From Sepioteuthis lessoniana (lineage: Eukaryota > Mollusca > Cephalopoda > Myopsida > Loliginidae): a stretch of 64,000 bases of DNA. Positions within the stretch are counted from its first letter, which is position 1. Each line of letters begins with the position of its first letter. Below are positions 1-10,659 of this stretch, in pieces. The position numbers and the translations under genes were made by a program. The notes below the pieces were generated by a model. It ran no database searches, was not told where the DNA came from, and saw only the letters and a list, made by a program, of their open reading frames with translations. The stretch lies in the NCBI GenBank assembly GCA_963585895.1, contig OY757915.1, positions 94,252,836-94,316,835 of the forward strand, in the 5' to 3' direction.

Positions 1-291
1 AACAAGTCAGAATTGCAACACTTCATATTGTCTTAATGGAATTAACTTTTATGAATGAACTTTTCGATGAAAAAAAAAAAAAATGGTTACAGTGTAACTC
101 TTTATGAGCGGTATATTTTTGATATTTTCAAAATAAACAGTTGCTTTTTTTTCTAAACCTAAGATAATAGAATTTTGATATTTCTTGTGGGATTTTGTGT
201 GATCAAAACGAATACAAATAGATATTATTTATTACCGAACTCTACAACATTTAAACTCCGTAACGAAAATATAAATGTCTTGCAGTCTATG
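1..291. other. AT-rich spacer
   Basis: Nothing recognisable. The stretch is AT-rich with a short poly-A run near 70-83 and has no reading frame with codon-like structure. Confidence 0.6.
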
Positions 292-410
292 TACTGACCC
301 AGCCCCTCTGCCAAGGATAGGGTGTGATACATGTTCAATTTTTAAGAGGAATAATGCTGACTGGAATTCAGCGTCTTCCTTCTCCTAGATTATTGAGCAG
401 CGCTATTCAA
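292..410 (-). mobile_element. Degenerate SINE-B 3' half
   Basis: The text gttcaatttttaagaggaat followed by ttccttctcctagatt matches, with many changes, the 3' half of the SINE-B copies seen at 38467 and 48401 read in the same orientation. The tRNA-like head is absent. It is an old, 5'-truncated relic; the match is by eye and the ends are approximate. Confidence 0.5.
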
Positions 411-697
411 AATTGTTGGTACAATTACCGGTGCTGGTACACAAGTCCTCGACTGACGGTACGTCGTGAGTTTCTACTTTCGTATTATCATAATATATAT
501 AACATGTAATGTAAAAATAAAAATGGATAAGATCTTTCAGCATTATTTAATATAATTCTTTTCATGTGCTGTGATATAATACAACTGATAGAAATACTTG
601 AAACTTGATCAGAAATTGAAGCTATGCCCGAACTCGCTTGCTATTAACTGTTTATGCCTCTTTATAGCAAGCGATATTGTATTAATATTTTACAGGC

Positions 698-855
698 TCT
701 GTGCAAAATATTCTTTCTCGTTTTTAAAGTTGATATGAGAAGATATTTAAAAAAAGGAGATGCTCAAACTGTGTTATGCCTCTTTGAGCATCTCCCTTTT
801 TTTACAATCTTCTCATATCAACTTTAAAAACGAGAAAGAATATTTTGCACAGAAC
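698..855. repeat. Long hairpin (inverted repeat of about 70 bp per arm)
   Basis: The left arm (about 698-768) and right arm (about 784-855) are reverse complements with only a few mismatches, separated by roughly 15 bases containing gttatgcc. Each arm carries ggagatgctcaaa or its complement next to the loop and ttctttctcgttttt further out. Such a foldback could be a MITE-like element or a snap-back insertion. No terminal target duplication is obvious. Confidence 0.85.
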
Positions 856-866
856 ATGTAAAATAT

Positions 867-1142
867 TCTGAGAAATAATTTTTATTTTATTGCGGACTTT
901 TTGTCCTCATCTTGGTAGTTTTTTGGGGGGTTTTTGGGGGTTTTTTTTAGACAACTATGAAAGGCAGTAATTACTGGGGATACAGTCACAAGACTCAGCA
1001 TTCCTATCCGAGGTCACGGTAAATCACCTGAAGAAGGCCAGAGGGGAAATTTGGCCGAAACGTAGTGAAAGAAGAAACAAAAAACAAAAAACTACCAAGA
1101 TGAGGACAAAAAGTCCGCAATAAAATAAAAATTATTTCTCAG
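867..1142. repeat. Inverted-repeat element with ribozyme-like centre
   Basis: Arms at about 867-926 and 1083-1142 are reverse complements of about 60 bp; both contain the phrase gcggactttttgtcctcatc or its complement. The 155 bp between them hold a G-run/T-run segment and the hammerhead-like motif at 1028-1062. It lies only about 10 bp from the hairpin at 698-855. It may be a small non-autonomous element with terminal inverted repeats, or two inverted solo terminal repeats of a Penelope-like element. Confidence 0.75.
1028..1062 (+). ncRNA. Hammerhead-like motif (degenerate)
   Basis: The order CTGAAGA, GGCC, loop, GGCC, CGAAAC matches the hammerhead core with one change in the first box (canonical CTGATGA) and a perfect 4-bp stem II. 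The T-to-A change in the catalytic box makes activity unlikely. Penelope-like elements and retrozymes are known to carry such ribozymes. No clear stem I or III is visible by eye. Confidence 0.4.
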
Positions 1143-1328
1143 ATTAAGAAGCCTCATCTCAAAATGATTCCAATTAAAGACAATTACATGTGAAATATTA
1201 ATACGATATCTATTTATAAATCAAATTCTGTTACATAATTCATCTGATAATTCATAAAATTTGTCTCTTAAATTTTTTTGTTACAATCATTTCTGAAATC
1301 ATCCAATTCAATCTTAAAATTTTTGCTT

Positions 1329-1563
1329 GGTTTGGTTTCTTTGTTTAATGGCATATCGACCTTTTTAGGTAATTTCATGCCAAAGCCATTCCCCTAGAAG
1401 AACAGTAGTGGTACTATTTAACCCATAGCTGGGAGGATAAAGAAGTTCATACATTTCCCTGGGGTATTTGCCCGAAAGTGAACGTAAAAGCACGACTGGA
1501 GTACGAACTCGCTTACTACGAATCTGCAGTCCATCGCGTTAACCATTACACCACGAGGACAAC
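1329..1563 (-). mobile_element. SINE-A copy, near full length
   Basis: On the minus strand the head reads gtcctcgtggtgtaatggtt, then a B-box-like gagttcgtactcc, then the body and the shared 3' tail (tgccattaaac, with gaaaccaaaccaa repeats at the end). The head keeps both internal Pol III promoter boxes, as in tRNA-derived SINEs. The tail lies at the low-coordinate side. Mobilisation would need a partner LINE with the same 3' tail. Confidence 0.85.
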
Positions 1564-1887
1564 TCCTTAAAATGTTCGTATTTTTTATCTGATTAGGCCA
1601 TTTGTCCTAAAAATATATTACTCCATTAGCAAACAAAATCCAATAGGCTTAATTTTTAAATTTGTCTTGACAGAAAATTTCCACTTCGAGGAAAAATTTT
1701 GAAAAAAATGTCTACCATTATAAGAAATTCAATTGATTATTTTGAAAGTTTCAGACAGATCATGTCTCATTGTTCCTTCTAGTAAAGTAACCAATCCTAA
1801 TTTATCCAGTCTCTCCCTGTAATTGTAATCTTTTACTTTTCTTTATTAGTTCTGTCACACTTTGTATACCTTTCAATTTCAATATTG

Positions 1888-2997
1888 ACCAAGTCGGCTG
1901 GGGCTGTAGAATACACTGATTGCATCTCTGCAGAAGAGTAAGACCCCACCCTCCATCGAGTGTCCTGATAATGGCACTAATCAATCTGATGATGAGGTTC
2001 CAGTAATGCTGGAGCCTTGGGCAATGCGGAATACCTCTTCATTGCCATCACTTCCCGGTTCACTCTGGCCTGGAGTGGTAGCATCTGATTGTGTCCTATC
2101 AATGGGTCGAATAAAAATGTTTGACATTCAAACTGTTTATTTTAACATCTAAACCGAATGCAAGCAAATGACTAATGCCAAACTGAATTATTTGAAATAG
2201 AATTATTTAACTGTGTGTTAACAAATGACTGATGTTGAATTGAATTGTTAGTGTTAAACAGCAATACTTGAAAACTTTTAGCTATGTGCAAATAAATGAT
2301 TAATGGTTTGGTTTGGTTTGTTGGGTTTTATGGCATATCAACCTTTGTAGGTTATTTAACGCCAAGTCCATTTTTATGTAAATAATCTGTTCTATTTAAA
2401 ACAATACACTTTAGCATAAGTACACATTTTAATCGTCAAAAACATTTATTTCAAACTATTCAAGCAGTTATATGTAACAATTCAGTTAAGTGTAAATACA
2501 ATGTTTATGTCGAAAAACAGTTCTATTTCAAATAATTCAGTTAAGCATAAGCCCGCAGTTTAAATGTAAGTACGGTTTAAGAGTCAAAGCCATTTCTATT
2601 TCAAGCTATTCAGTTTACTCAAACAATTCAGTTTAGCATAAGAATGCTGTTATTTCTATTTAACCCATAGATAGGGCCTTATCAGGTGCTACCACTCCAG
2701 GCCAGAGTGGACCTGGGAACGATGGCAATAAAGGGGTACTCCGTATTCCCCAAAGCTCCAGCATTGCTGGAACCTCACCATCAGATTGTTTAGTGTCGGT
2801 ATATTCTACAGCCCTAGCCGACTGGGCAAAAATGATTAATGATAAATAGAATTATTTGTATTCGATAGAAATAAGTGAAAGCATTTATCTGTATGAAAAA
2901 AAGAAATCAGGCTTGTTTTAAGATGTAATTTACAAAATGTATTTTGAAATCATATATTTAATATATATGTATAAAGAGGATTTGGGATTAAATAACC
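1888..2997 (+). mobile_element. REP-C copy interrupted by a second REP-C
   Basis: The head aagtcggctggggctgtaga starts near 1888, followed by the conserved block with aatctgatgatgaggttcc, then subrepeats of the gaattgtttgaaatagaactg type. The element breaks at 2305 and resumes at 2842, ending in tggatt-like tail text ggatttgggattaaataacc near 2990. The break is filled by a minus-strand REP-C copy with a 12-bp target duplication. Confidence 0.8.
2306..2829 (-). mobile_element. REP-C copy nested in another REP-C
   Basis: The tail (ggtttggtttggtttg, then gttttatggcatatcaacc) is at the left and the head (ctagccgactgggcaaa) at the right. The direct repeat aaatgattaatg flanks it at 2294-2305 and 2830-2841, which is a 12-bp target-site duplication. 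This shows that REP-C moves by retroposition with terminal aaacc repeats, and that this copy is younger than its host. Confidence 0.85.
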
Positions 2998-3539
2998 AAT
3001 CTCCATATTACACTACAATTTCCATACTGGTCCTCAAGACTGGGTACAATAATTTATATGAGGTTTTATTTAGGTTTCACATATCTAAAAAACATTTGCT
3101 TCCTTTGAAATAATATTTCTAACCATCCAGTCAATCATTTCATTTGCCCTCGATACAAGCGTGGGTATTGGTCTGTGCCATATTGAAAAAAATATCCGGC
3201 TGTTACGTCACATCAGACAACTTGAGACGCTCTTCCGTCGAGACTGATTATTGAAACATTATAAATTTTTTAATTCTTTTTGAACAAACGAAAAAGGAAT
3301 TTTGTAGAACTTCGTTGAAATATTTTAGCATTCACTGGTATTAACTTTAAGCCAAATTACTCACCTCAAATATAAATGGTTCTTCAGACGATTTTTATTG
3401 ATTCCGTGGCGATTTTCGTGAATATCGTTCGTTGTTGGTCTTCACTTTTGAAACGTGTCTTTTATCCACTTCTACTTTAAAAGTTTCTCGAAACCTTATA
3501 AGAATTTCATCGCTATTTTTTTTTTTTCCGAAAGCAAAA
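2998..3539. other. AT-rich spacer without recognised features
   Basis: No coding or repeat signature that I can name. The short frames here have no recognisable protein motif. Confidence 0.5.
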
Positions 3540-3615
3540 TAATGTTCGTTTGTTGGTCTGTTTTATGGCATATCAACCCTTGGATTATTTAATGCCAAAG
3601 TCATTTTTTTAAAAT
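3540..3615 (-). mobile_element. Isolated SINE-A/REP-C 3' tail
   Basis: The string gttttatggcatatcaaccc with ttatttaatgccaaagtcat is the shared 3' tail alone. The body is missing, so the family (A or C) cannot be assigned. It is a severely 5'-truncated insertion. Confidence 0.65.
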
Positions 3616-4639
3616 TTCTCCAAGCATTTATAATACGTTGTGATTATTTAGCCTTTTTTCTTAGACTAGTAATAGCGAAATGCCAAAGACTCTCCACCAA
3701 AGCCTTATGATAACTTTATTTATATATATAACATTGTGTTTTTAGGCTTAATCTTAGTTAATTTTTGAAAGACGTATTTTTGCTGTTGTTTTCTATAGTT
3801 TTTATAGCGATAATTTTGAGTTATTTCTGCGTTTAAAATTCCCCAGATAAAGTATTATGAATCGTCACACCACAAGGCTAACCAAAACCTCAGTTCTCAA
3901 ACAAAATATTCATACTTTCTTACTGATAATTCACTGAAGTCTTAAACCCGATTCATTTGTTACGAGAGTAGAGTGTTTTGGAAATTAGCTTAATGAGTTA
4001 CTGTAACAAAAAGTAGCTTTATATTACAGAAAAATATGGGATTAGTTATCTGTCCTTAGCGTTTAAGGAGCCAATCAGTGCGTTACCGCGAATTGGTGCC
4101 AATTTGTAACCCTTTTAGAATTATATAACTTATAGTGCTGGCAGTAAGACCATCCTGATGTCAAATCACCCCAGTTTCAAGATGGACCTTTAGTATTTTT
4201 TAATATATGATTGTCCAATTATATTGTTTTGAGTTCTTCTTCATCCGAATTGAAATCCTTTCCGTTAATATGGAAAAATACATGGGGTCCAACAAAAAAG
4301 GCTATAATATTGTAACAGAGGAAACTTCCGGGTAACTGTGATAAAAGGTTGTAAAATAATTAGAGCTTTTAATAAATTATTTTAGTAATAAATTGTTTTC
4401 TAGCAAAACTTTGAGTTCGTAGTTGCGGGGTTTCAAGTTGTAAAGGTCAGAGGACTCGAATAACCCTTGTTTTGTGCAACATGTCAACTCATATCAAAAT
4501 AATCGTGATAAGTTTGTTTTAGAATCAGCTGTAAGCAAAATATATTTAGATAAAAGATTCGGTAGATATCAGCTGATATTTAGCAATGGCGTGTCTCAAA
4601 AAATGTTATAGTGATTACGTGTGATTAAAGCATTTGTCG
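3616..4639. other. AT-rich spacer
   Basis: No gene or known repeat recognised. There is a short TA run near 3720-3730. Confidence 0.5.
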
Positions 4640-5000
4640 AGAATAATTAGAAGAACATATGTAAGAAAGAGATTAAAAGATGCAGGTTCAGTCAGTCAGT
4701 TGGGGTTAGAGTCGAAGTCGGAGTCAGAGTAGGGACAGACGACAAAGAGGCCCCGATAAGGGTCGGCCGCGTGCGACGGTGCACATACACAAGCGGCCAG
4801 TTAGCGGAAAAAGAACCAATCTCACACTTCTTATTCTATCTGTATATCTAATGGGCTGAATTAATTCCTTTACGTTATCTCTTTCTTTTCGGTGACTACT
4901 GTGAAAAGAGTAGAAGCAATAAACTTTCTTATCTGAAATTAACAGAGTCATTTTTGCATTGTGTTGTATTACAACTTTCGATTTGGTGCCGTAGGGTTAC
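4640..5000 (+). mobile_element. Family E, LTR-like fragment
   Basis: This stretch is less AT-rich than its surroundings. It holds a purine-rich run of gtcggagtcagagt type, a polyadenylation-like aataaa near 4918, and about 60 bp later attacaactttcgatt followed by tggtgccgtagggttac, which could be a primer-binding site just outside an LTR. Similar architecture recurs at 13350-13985 and 22790-23225 on the opposite strand. Classification as an LTR remnant is inference; no protein-coding internal region follows. Confidence 0.35.
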
Positions 5001-5084
5001 AAGATTAATGCTGAAATAAATTATAAATCAATATGAAAACAGTAGATTTTGCATCAGATTTTTGTCATTGCTAATATTGGTAAT

Positions 5085-5335
5085 CATCATCATCAAATCA
5101 TTTGATAGCATGGATTCCCTTGACACTTTCTCACCATCCATCCTTATCGGTTGTCATTCTTGGTAAGTCCTCTAGTCGGCATCTTGTGTCTGCTGATGAA
5201 TATTAATTTTTACTGGTTGGTCAACACTAGTGTGTACATGCGTAGAAGTTCACAGGAGAACGTGGTTTACGCGTTCATCCTTGCTTCCCCAGCAGTGCCT
5301 AGCATGTCTTGTTCGTCTTGATGAATAAATTTAAC
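5085..5335 (-). mobile_element. Old RTE 3' end fragment
   Basis: On the minus strand this aligns with the C-terminal RTE pieces elsewhere in the window: the LPGLEEL-type tail, then the histidine/arginine stretch around RHAR..LGKQG, ending in a (TGA)n-like tail at 5085-5097. It is much more diverged than the copies at 8861 or 51835 and has lost the open frame. Confidence 0.6.
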
Positions 5336-5550
5336 CTTTGCCATATTTGAATGCCCCCCTCTCCCTCTCTACCATCTATCTATCCCACACACACACATAG
5401 TAAACATTACTTTGGTTAATATAATCAATAATAAGTATTCATTAACGATTATAACTTTAATTAACTATTCCTTATGCAAATAATTTGCACACAGTTATAT
5501 GACTTTAAGTATTCCGTTCTAATGCTAATAATCTTCAAATGGATCAATTT

Positions 5551-5683
5551 GAGTCGGGCCATTTGCCTAATAAGTAGAGTGTTCGCCAATAGTCTGGGAG
5601 ACTGGGTTTTAATCCCAGGTTGAGTCATGCCAAAGACTCAAAAATGGTACTTGCTTAACACTCAGCATTATAAGACTTTATTT
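5551..5683 (+). mobile_element. SINE-D, 3'-truncated
   Basis: The tRNA-like head (agtagagtgttcgccaatag, then a B-box-like gggttttaatcccagg) and the first part of the body (gtcatgccaaagactcaaaa) are present. At 5674 the sequence changes to repeat F, so the SINE is broken at its 3' side. Confidence 0.75.
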
Positions 5684-6236
5684 ATGAGTTCAATCTCTTG
5701 TCCCGGCTTCAATAGCCGTAAAAAAAGGTAAAAATTAGCTAATGCAATATACCCCAGGGGAATGGACGGTGGATTGAGAACCGTCTATACCCGAGATTCA
5801 AATAAATGATTACATCCAGAATTTCAAGAATCTTACAGAGTACAACAAAAGGCACATGAAAAAGGCTGGAGAGTAAGGCGACCAAAACGTTGAAAGCATT
5901 AGAACCAAGATACGTAAGTATAGCTGTCTACAATGTGTACAAAATAATATTTTGATGTATTAACCCAATTTTTAAGCGAAGCAGATCTGATTTGAAGTTA
6001 GAGTTTTCCTTCTCCTTGGCTGGTTCTCAGTTTGCCTGAAGTATGCCTGTTCGGTTTGATGCAGAACTACCAAATATGAGATTCATACTTATAGGACCAA
6101 GGGAAAGACTTTAACGTTAAAGAATGATTTTCATAAGGAAAGAGGAGCTCTCATCACAAATCTTAAAGACAGAGACAACTGGAAAACATTAACCAGGTCT
6201 ACGATAGCACGAGGGATTACACAAACCACATAGATT
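5674..6236 (+). repeat. Repeat F, copy 1
   Basis: This block is nearly identical to 15099-15666 over about 565 bp, including gtcccggcttcaat, gaatggacggtggattgaga and gagggattacacaaaccaca. Inside it are a degenerate SINE-B-like segment (about 5967-6050) and a ribozyme-like phrase (catgaaaaaggc..gaccaaaacg, about 5853-5885). The high identity implies a recent duplication or a young element. I do not recognise a protein; the frames are broken. Confidence 0.85.
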
Positions 6237-6252
6237 GCTATATTGCTTCCAT

Positions 6253-6490
6253 ATGCAACTAGCTGTCATTGGCATGATGGTTAGAGTGTTCACCAATGGC
6301 CCGGGTCGAGTCATACCAAAGACTCAAAAAAATGGTACCTTGCTTAACACTCAGCCTTATAAGGTAAGGATATTGATTTAAGTGGAGCAATCCGGAGAAT
6401 AGAGTAGCGCCCTCCACAACATCTCGGTGTGGTAGCTATTGAAAAGGGAGCCTTCGGGTCACCCTCGACTAAGATCGCCAACTTTACTTT
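6253..6490 (+). mobile_element. SINE-D copy (uninterrupted)
   Basis: The head tggcatgatggttagagtgt carries an A box; the B-box region is shortened compared with other D copies (cccgggtcgagtc). The body and the 3' end (gggtcaccctcgactaagat) are continuous. It corresponds to the copy at 15786-16245, which is split by a solo LTR, so this copy shows the unoccupied site. Confidence 0.85.
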
Positions 6491-6494
6491 TTTT

Positions 6495-6705
6495 TATATA
6501 CCCCTAACTGGTATTTGTGCGCTGGGTTAGAGTGAACCTGGGAGTAATGGTAACGAATGGTAACTCAACACTCTCTAAAACTCAAGGATTTGAGCCTGAT
6601 CACCAGATGCTGTTTTGTGTCATACTCAGGATACCCCCTTTTTCCGAGGGGGTCGAACCCAGTGGGCATATCTAAGCCCCGCTAACAGGGTATTCAAAAT
6701 GAAAT
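6495..6705 (-). mobile_element. Old REP-C fragment
   Basis: The phrases ggttagagtgaacctgggag, tgtgtcatactcaggatacc and the end cccagtgggcatatct follow the order of REP-C read on the minus strand, with heavy divergence. The 3' subrepeat part is missing. Confidence 0.55.
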
Positions 6706-7350
6706 AAGAATTCATGCACACCCTGTGTTCTTTGTTTTAATTCGCCATCAATAAAATCGTCAATCATCAGGAAAGAAAAATCAGTCAATCTAAAACTATT
6801 CAACATAGCATTCTTGCTCAACATAATGTAAATCCGTGACACCTAACACTGTGATGTGCAACTACGTCCTGTTAGTGCACACATTTCAATTCTATTTGGT
6901 GTGACAACCCTTGATATAGATAAGATGAGCCAAATCTGATGTTGAATATGAACCGACTCCCACGGTTAACAACGCAGGAGGGGCAGACTACGCTCCACAG
7001 TGGCTAATTTGTTCGGATCAAGATAAATGTAACCGTGTTGAGCAACGTGAAAAATGAAACGTGTGTCTCAGTGTGATCTTTTTTGAAAACAAAAGAAAAT
7101 ATCAATTAAAAATGAACTATTATGAATTTATAATGTAAATAAGATGAAATTAAATTTACTGCCGGGAAAGCACAAAGAGAAACAAATAAATTTTCGTACA
7201 CAGACAAACATAAAGATATTTTGACACCTACGGTTATTTATTTTTGTTTATTTCAATAACATTCCGAAAGAATAAAAATGTTTTACGTCAAAAACTGACG
7301 TCTAGATTTAAAAAAACAAATTGTTATTCTTTCTCCTATATTTTGTCGGC
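6706..7350. other. AT-rich spacer
   Basis: No recognised gene or repeat. A slightly GC-richer patch at about 6955-7000 has no identifiable feature. Confidence 0.5.
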
Positions 7351-7354
7351 CTTT

Positions 7355-7355
7355 T

Positions 7356-7416
<61 letters not shown>

Positions 7417-7525
7417 AAATAAGGACTGTGAATATCCAAAGAATGAGTGCTCAAAGCACGGGTATTTTAATACAAAACACACCTGCAGAGTAAATTATAA
7501 TTTTTTGTTTCAAAAAGAAATTTAG

Positions 7526-7569
<44 letters not shown>

Positions 7570-7573
7570 ATAA

Positions 7574-7625
<52 letters not shown>

Positions 7626-7640
7626 TTTATATATATATAT
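7355..7640. repeat. Three (TA)n microsatellite tracts
   Basis: Dinucleotide TA runs lie at about 7358-7412, 7530-7564 and 7579-7641, separated by 15-110 bp of unique text. The rightmost abuts the 3' end of the hammerhead-bearing element on the minus strand. Frames coding for IYIYIY here are artefacts. Confidence 0.95.
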
Positions 7641-8060
7641 TTATTTAATTGCATGGATGTTTTTCTGCGACCCAGGGTTTCATGCCACCTTATTACGACA
7701 ATCATCGGGCCCTGAAAAAGATGTTCAAGAAATCGAAAAAATCAAAAACACAGTCAGGTGAATGTTTACGTTGAGATTTGTATGAGGATTTGTGTGTGTG
7801 TGTGTGTGTGTGTGAGAGTAAAAATTTGTATCGGAAATTGTTAGTGTGTGTGTATATGTATGATGATACATGCACCTGGCGGCAGGGTGGAGGTTGTCTC
7901 CTTGATATTATTGTAGCAAAATGTAGCAAAGGTTCTTAGTAGACAGGATTTGATCGAATAAATTTGTTTGTATTTGCGCGTGCGCACACGCGCATTTGTG
8001 TGTTTGTGTGATCATGATTTTAACTAAGAAACACATTATCATCATTATTGCATGTCGAAG
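7640..8060 (-). mobile_element. Hammerhead-bearing element, left copy
   Basis: This segment is an inverted copy of 10050-10460: both share the phrase ggtggaggttgtctcc or its variant, the TG/CA run, and the end cgacccagggtttcatgcc. Reading on the minus strand, the order is body, hammerhead-like motif (7665-7710), about 25 bp including aattaaataaata, then (TA)n. The arrangement recurs at 10376-10450 and 24783-24890. It may be a non-autonomous Penelope-like element or a retrozyme; no protein is encoded. Confidence 0.6.
7665..7710 (-). ncRNA. Hammerhead-like ribozyme motif
   Basis: On the minus strand: CGATGA in place of CTGATGA, a stem II of TGTC pairing GGCA around a loop, then GAAAC, a minimal stem III (ACCC/GGGT with a tiny loop) and the cleavage triplet GTC. 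The C-box change (CTG to CCG) probably weakens or kills catalysis. The short stem III is a known trait of hammerheads in Penelope-like elements and retrozymes. Confidence 0.5.
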
Positions 8061-9400
8061 AAAATAAATTTTGATTTGTAAGCGTAATAGGTGAAAAAGT
8101 ATAGTAGGTTTGAAAGGTAGGATATAGTATGGGGTATTATGCAATATTAGTGTTTTATGTTGTTTTGTGTTAGATTGCAATAAAATTGTATCGGTTGTTT
8201 ATGCAGTGTTAAGGTTATATTACGTATATGTTATTGTAATCTATGATTGTATGTACGTATGGAATATGATGTATTTAGACGTTGCAATAAGTGTTTGTAT
8301 TAATTGTGTCGTGTTAATCTTTTTTAATATATGCGCGCATGTGTGTGTAGTGACGATTATAACTAAGGGACGAATTATCATTATTAATTTGTACTATGAA
8401 GAAAATAAACGTAATAAGCAAAAATGTATGGTGGGTCTAAGAACTAAGAATGAGTGAGGAGGGGATGTATCATGAAGTATTATTTTATGCTGGAATATTT
8501 TTGTGTTGGATTGTGATAATAATTTGTATTAGATGTCTATGATGTGTTAATATTATATTACGTATATGCTATTATAATCTGTGGTCGTATGTACGTAAGG
8601 AATATGGTGAGTATATTGTATTAAAGCGTTGCAATAATTGCTTGCATTTGGCTATGTAGTTGTGTGCGCAGTGATGATTTTAATTTATGGGCAAATTATC
8701 ATCATCATTGCATGATTAAGAAAATTATTTTTTTATTAGACGTGTAAGTATGATAGACGAAAATGTACGCTTGACCTGGAATGTAAGGATTATAGGTGAG
8801 GAGGGAATATCATGGTGAAGAGACAAGTTATATAATATTGTAATATATTATTGGGGTATTGTTAGTCCTGGCAGCAACACCCCACAAGACACCAACTGTA
8901 CGGCCACCTGCCCCCTATCACGAAAACTATTTCAAGTTAGGCGAACCAGACATGCAGGACATTGCTGGAGAAGCAGAGATGAACTCATAAGAGATGTACT
9001 CTTATGGATCCCCACACACGGCCGCGCAAAAGCAGGACGACCAGCACGAACGTACATTCAGCAGCTATGTGAGGATACAGGTTGTTGTCCTGAAGACCTG
9101 CCTAGGGCGATGAACGATAGGGAGGAGTGGCGAAAGAGGGTCAGGGATATCCGTGCTGCCAGCACGATATGATGATGATGATTGGGGTATTATGTAATAC
9201 TTTTATAATGACGGGATATTTCAGTGTTAGCTTACAATAAAAGTGTATTAGCTGTCTACGTTGTGTTAATGATACATAATGTATACCTTATCGTAATTTA
9301 TGATGGTATGTGCGTAAGGGATATGGTAAATACACTGTGTGAAGTCGTATTTCTAACATTTATGAAAATATAACTAAAATTATGTCAACAGATGGTAAGG
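7998..9400. repeat. Tandem repeat of about 330 bp, diverged, three-plus units
   Basis: Landmark phrases recur in order: gattttaactaagaaacaca near 8013, gattataactaagggacgaa near 8353, and gattttaatttatgggcaaa near 8675, a spacing of about 340 and 322 bp. Each is followed by aaaataa, ggtattatgcaat-like and tacgtatatg-like text. The third unit is split by the RTE insertion at 8861-9180. Units differ by roughly 20-30 percent. Function unknown. Confidence 0.7.
8861..9180 (+). mobile_element. 5'-truncated RTE insertion with target duplication
   Basis: The sense strand encodes the C-terminal RTE segment (QLYGHLPPITKTI-like start, then RRTRHAGHCWRSRDEL and an MNDREEWRKRVRDI-like end) followed by (TGA)n. 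The direct repeat attggggtatt lies at 8850-8860 and 9181-9191, an 11-bp target duplication. The 3' part resembles the C-terminus downstream of the RTE reverse transcriptase. It is a dead-on-arrival copy. Confidence 0.9.
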
Positions 9401-9489
9401 GGGCTTAGAGATGGATAAAGGTTTAAAGGAGGTGCGTCGGGTGTGTTGTTTAATGGAGGAAAGTGGTACTTACGGCGCCTTGCTAAACA

Positions 9490-9869
9490 TCATCATCTCA
9501 TCATCTTGTCGTGCCAGGGCTACACCCCGTATCCTCACAGAGCTGCTGTAAGTAGGTTCGAGCTGGTCACCCTGCTTTTGCTCGGCCATGTGTAGGGGTC
9601 CATAGGAGTGCATCACTAATAAGCTCGTCCCTACATCTCCAGCAGTGTCCTGCATGTCTGGTTCGTCTAATTTGGATACTTTTCATGATGGGTGGTAGGT
9701 GGCCGTACAGCTGCTGCTTTGTGGGGTGCTGCCTACAGGATCTGTTCAATAATGCTCGCAACATTCTTGTGAAGTTTCCGTCATGCCTTTTCTCCAGCCT
9801 TTTAGTTAGCGTCCATGTAGTGCATCCATATAGCAGTATCGACACGATCGCTGCTTAGAAGAAACTCTG
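9490..9869 (-). mobile_element. 5'-truncated RTE insertion with target duplication
   Basis: The minus strand reads SILLYGCTTWTLTKRLEK, then QQLYGHLPP and RRTRHAGHCWRCRDEL, ending in a trinucleotide tail at 9490. The direct repeat tgctaaaca flanks it at 9481-9489 and 9870-9878. It lies inside the same composite as the opposite-strand copy 300 bp to the left. Confidence 0.85.
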
Positions 9870-10049
9870 TGCTAAACAAAAAATCAGAAATTTTATCCAA
9901 ATGCCGTCATGAGAACAAACACTTACTCTCACATATTGACCCATACACATAACCCACCAACCATACCTATACAACTTCCATCCCTAAAAATCCTCCACAC
10001 CCATTCAAGAATAACCCCACAACACACTCGAAGTACAGTAATGCAATGA

Positions 10050-10460
10050 TGATGATAATTTGTTTCTTAGTTAAAATCATCATCACCACACACACACACA
10101 CACACACACGAATACAAAAAAATTATTCAATTAAATCCTGTCTACTAAGAACCTTTGCTGCATTTTGATACAAAAATATCCCAGAGACAACCTCAACCCT
10201 GTCGCCAGGCGCACGTATCATCATACACACACACACACACTAACAATTTCCAATACAAATTTTACTCACACATATACACGCACAAACAAAAAAAAACTCT
10301 CATACAAATCTCAACGTAAATATTCGCCCGACTATTCTTCGATTTTTTTCGATTTCACCAACATCTTTCTTCAATGCCCGATGATTGTCATTATAAGGCG
10401 GCATGAAATCCTGGGTCACAGATAAACATCTATTCTATTAAATAAATATATATAAAACTA
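10050..10460 (+). mobile_element. Hammerhead-bearing element, right copy
   Basis: This is the inverted partner of 7640-8060, sharing the CA/TG run, the actaagaacctttgctgca phrase and the terminal hammerhead-like motif. It ends in ttaaataaatatatat at 10437-10452. With the left copy it forms inverted ends of a 2.9-kb composite. Confidence 0.6.
10376..10420 (+). ncRNA. Hammerhead-like ribozyme motif
   Basis: Boxes CGATGA, stem II (TGTC..GGCA), GAAA, a minimal stem III (TCC/GGG) and GTC appear in hammerhead order. The first box and stem III each carry changes relative to the copy at 24841-24890, so this one is probably inactive. Confidence 0.5.
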
Positions 10461-10659
10461 ATATATATATATTTATTATTATTATTTTTTAATAGTTCTT
10501 TCATAAATTTTGAGCACTTTCCAAATTATACCCAATTTGGTCTGCCACAAACCCATCAATCTCGAATACTACTCGACAACAGTACGGGTCAACTTGTTAT
10601 CAGTGAACTTTTTGACGTGTCCAGACATGGAGAAATTCTGCTTAAGACACTCTGTGGTC

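Noticed and set aside
7244-7761. Open frames rich in IYIYIY
   Set aside because: They are translations of TA microsatellites; no codon bias or domain outside the repeat.
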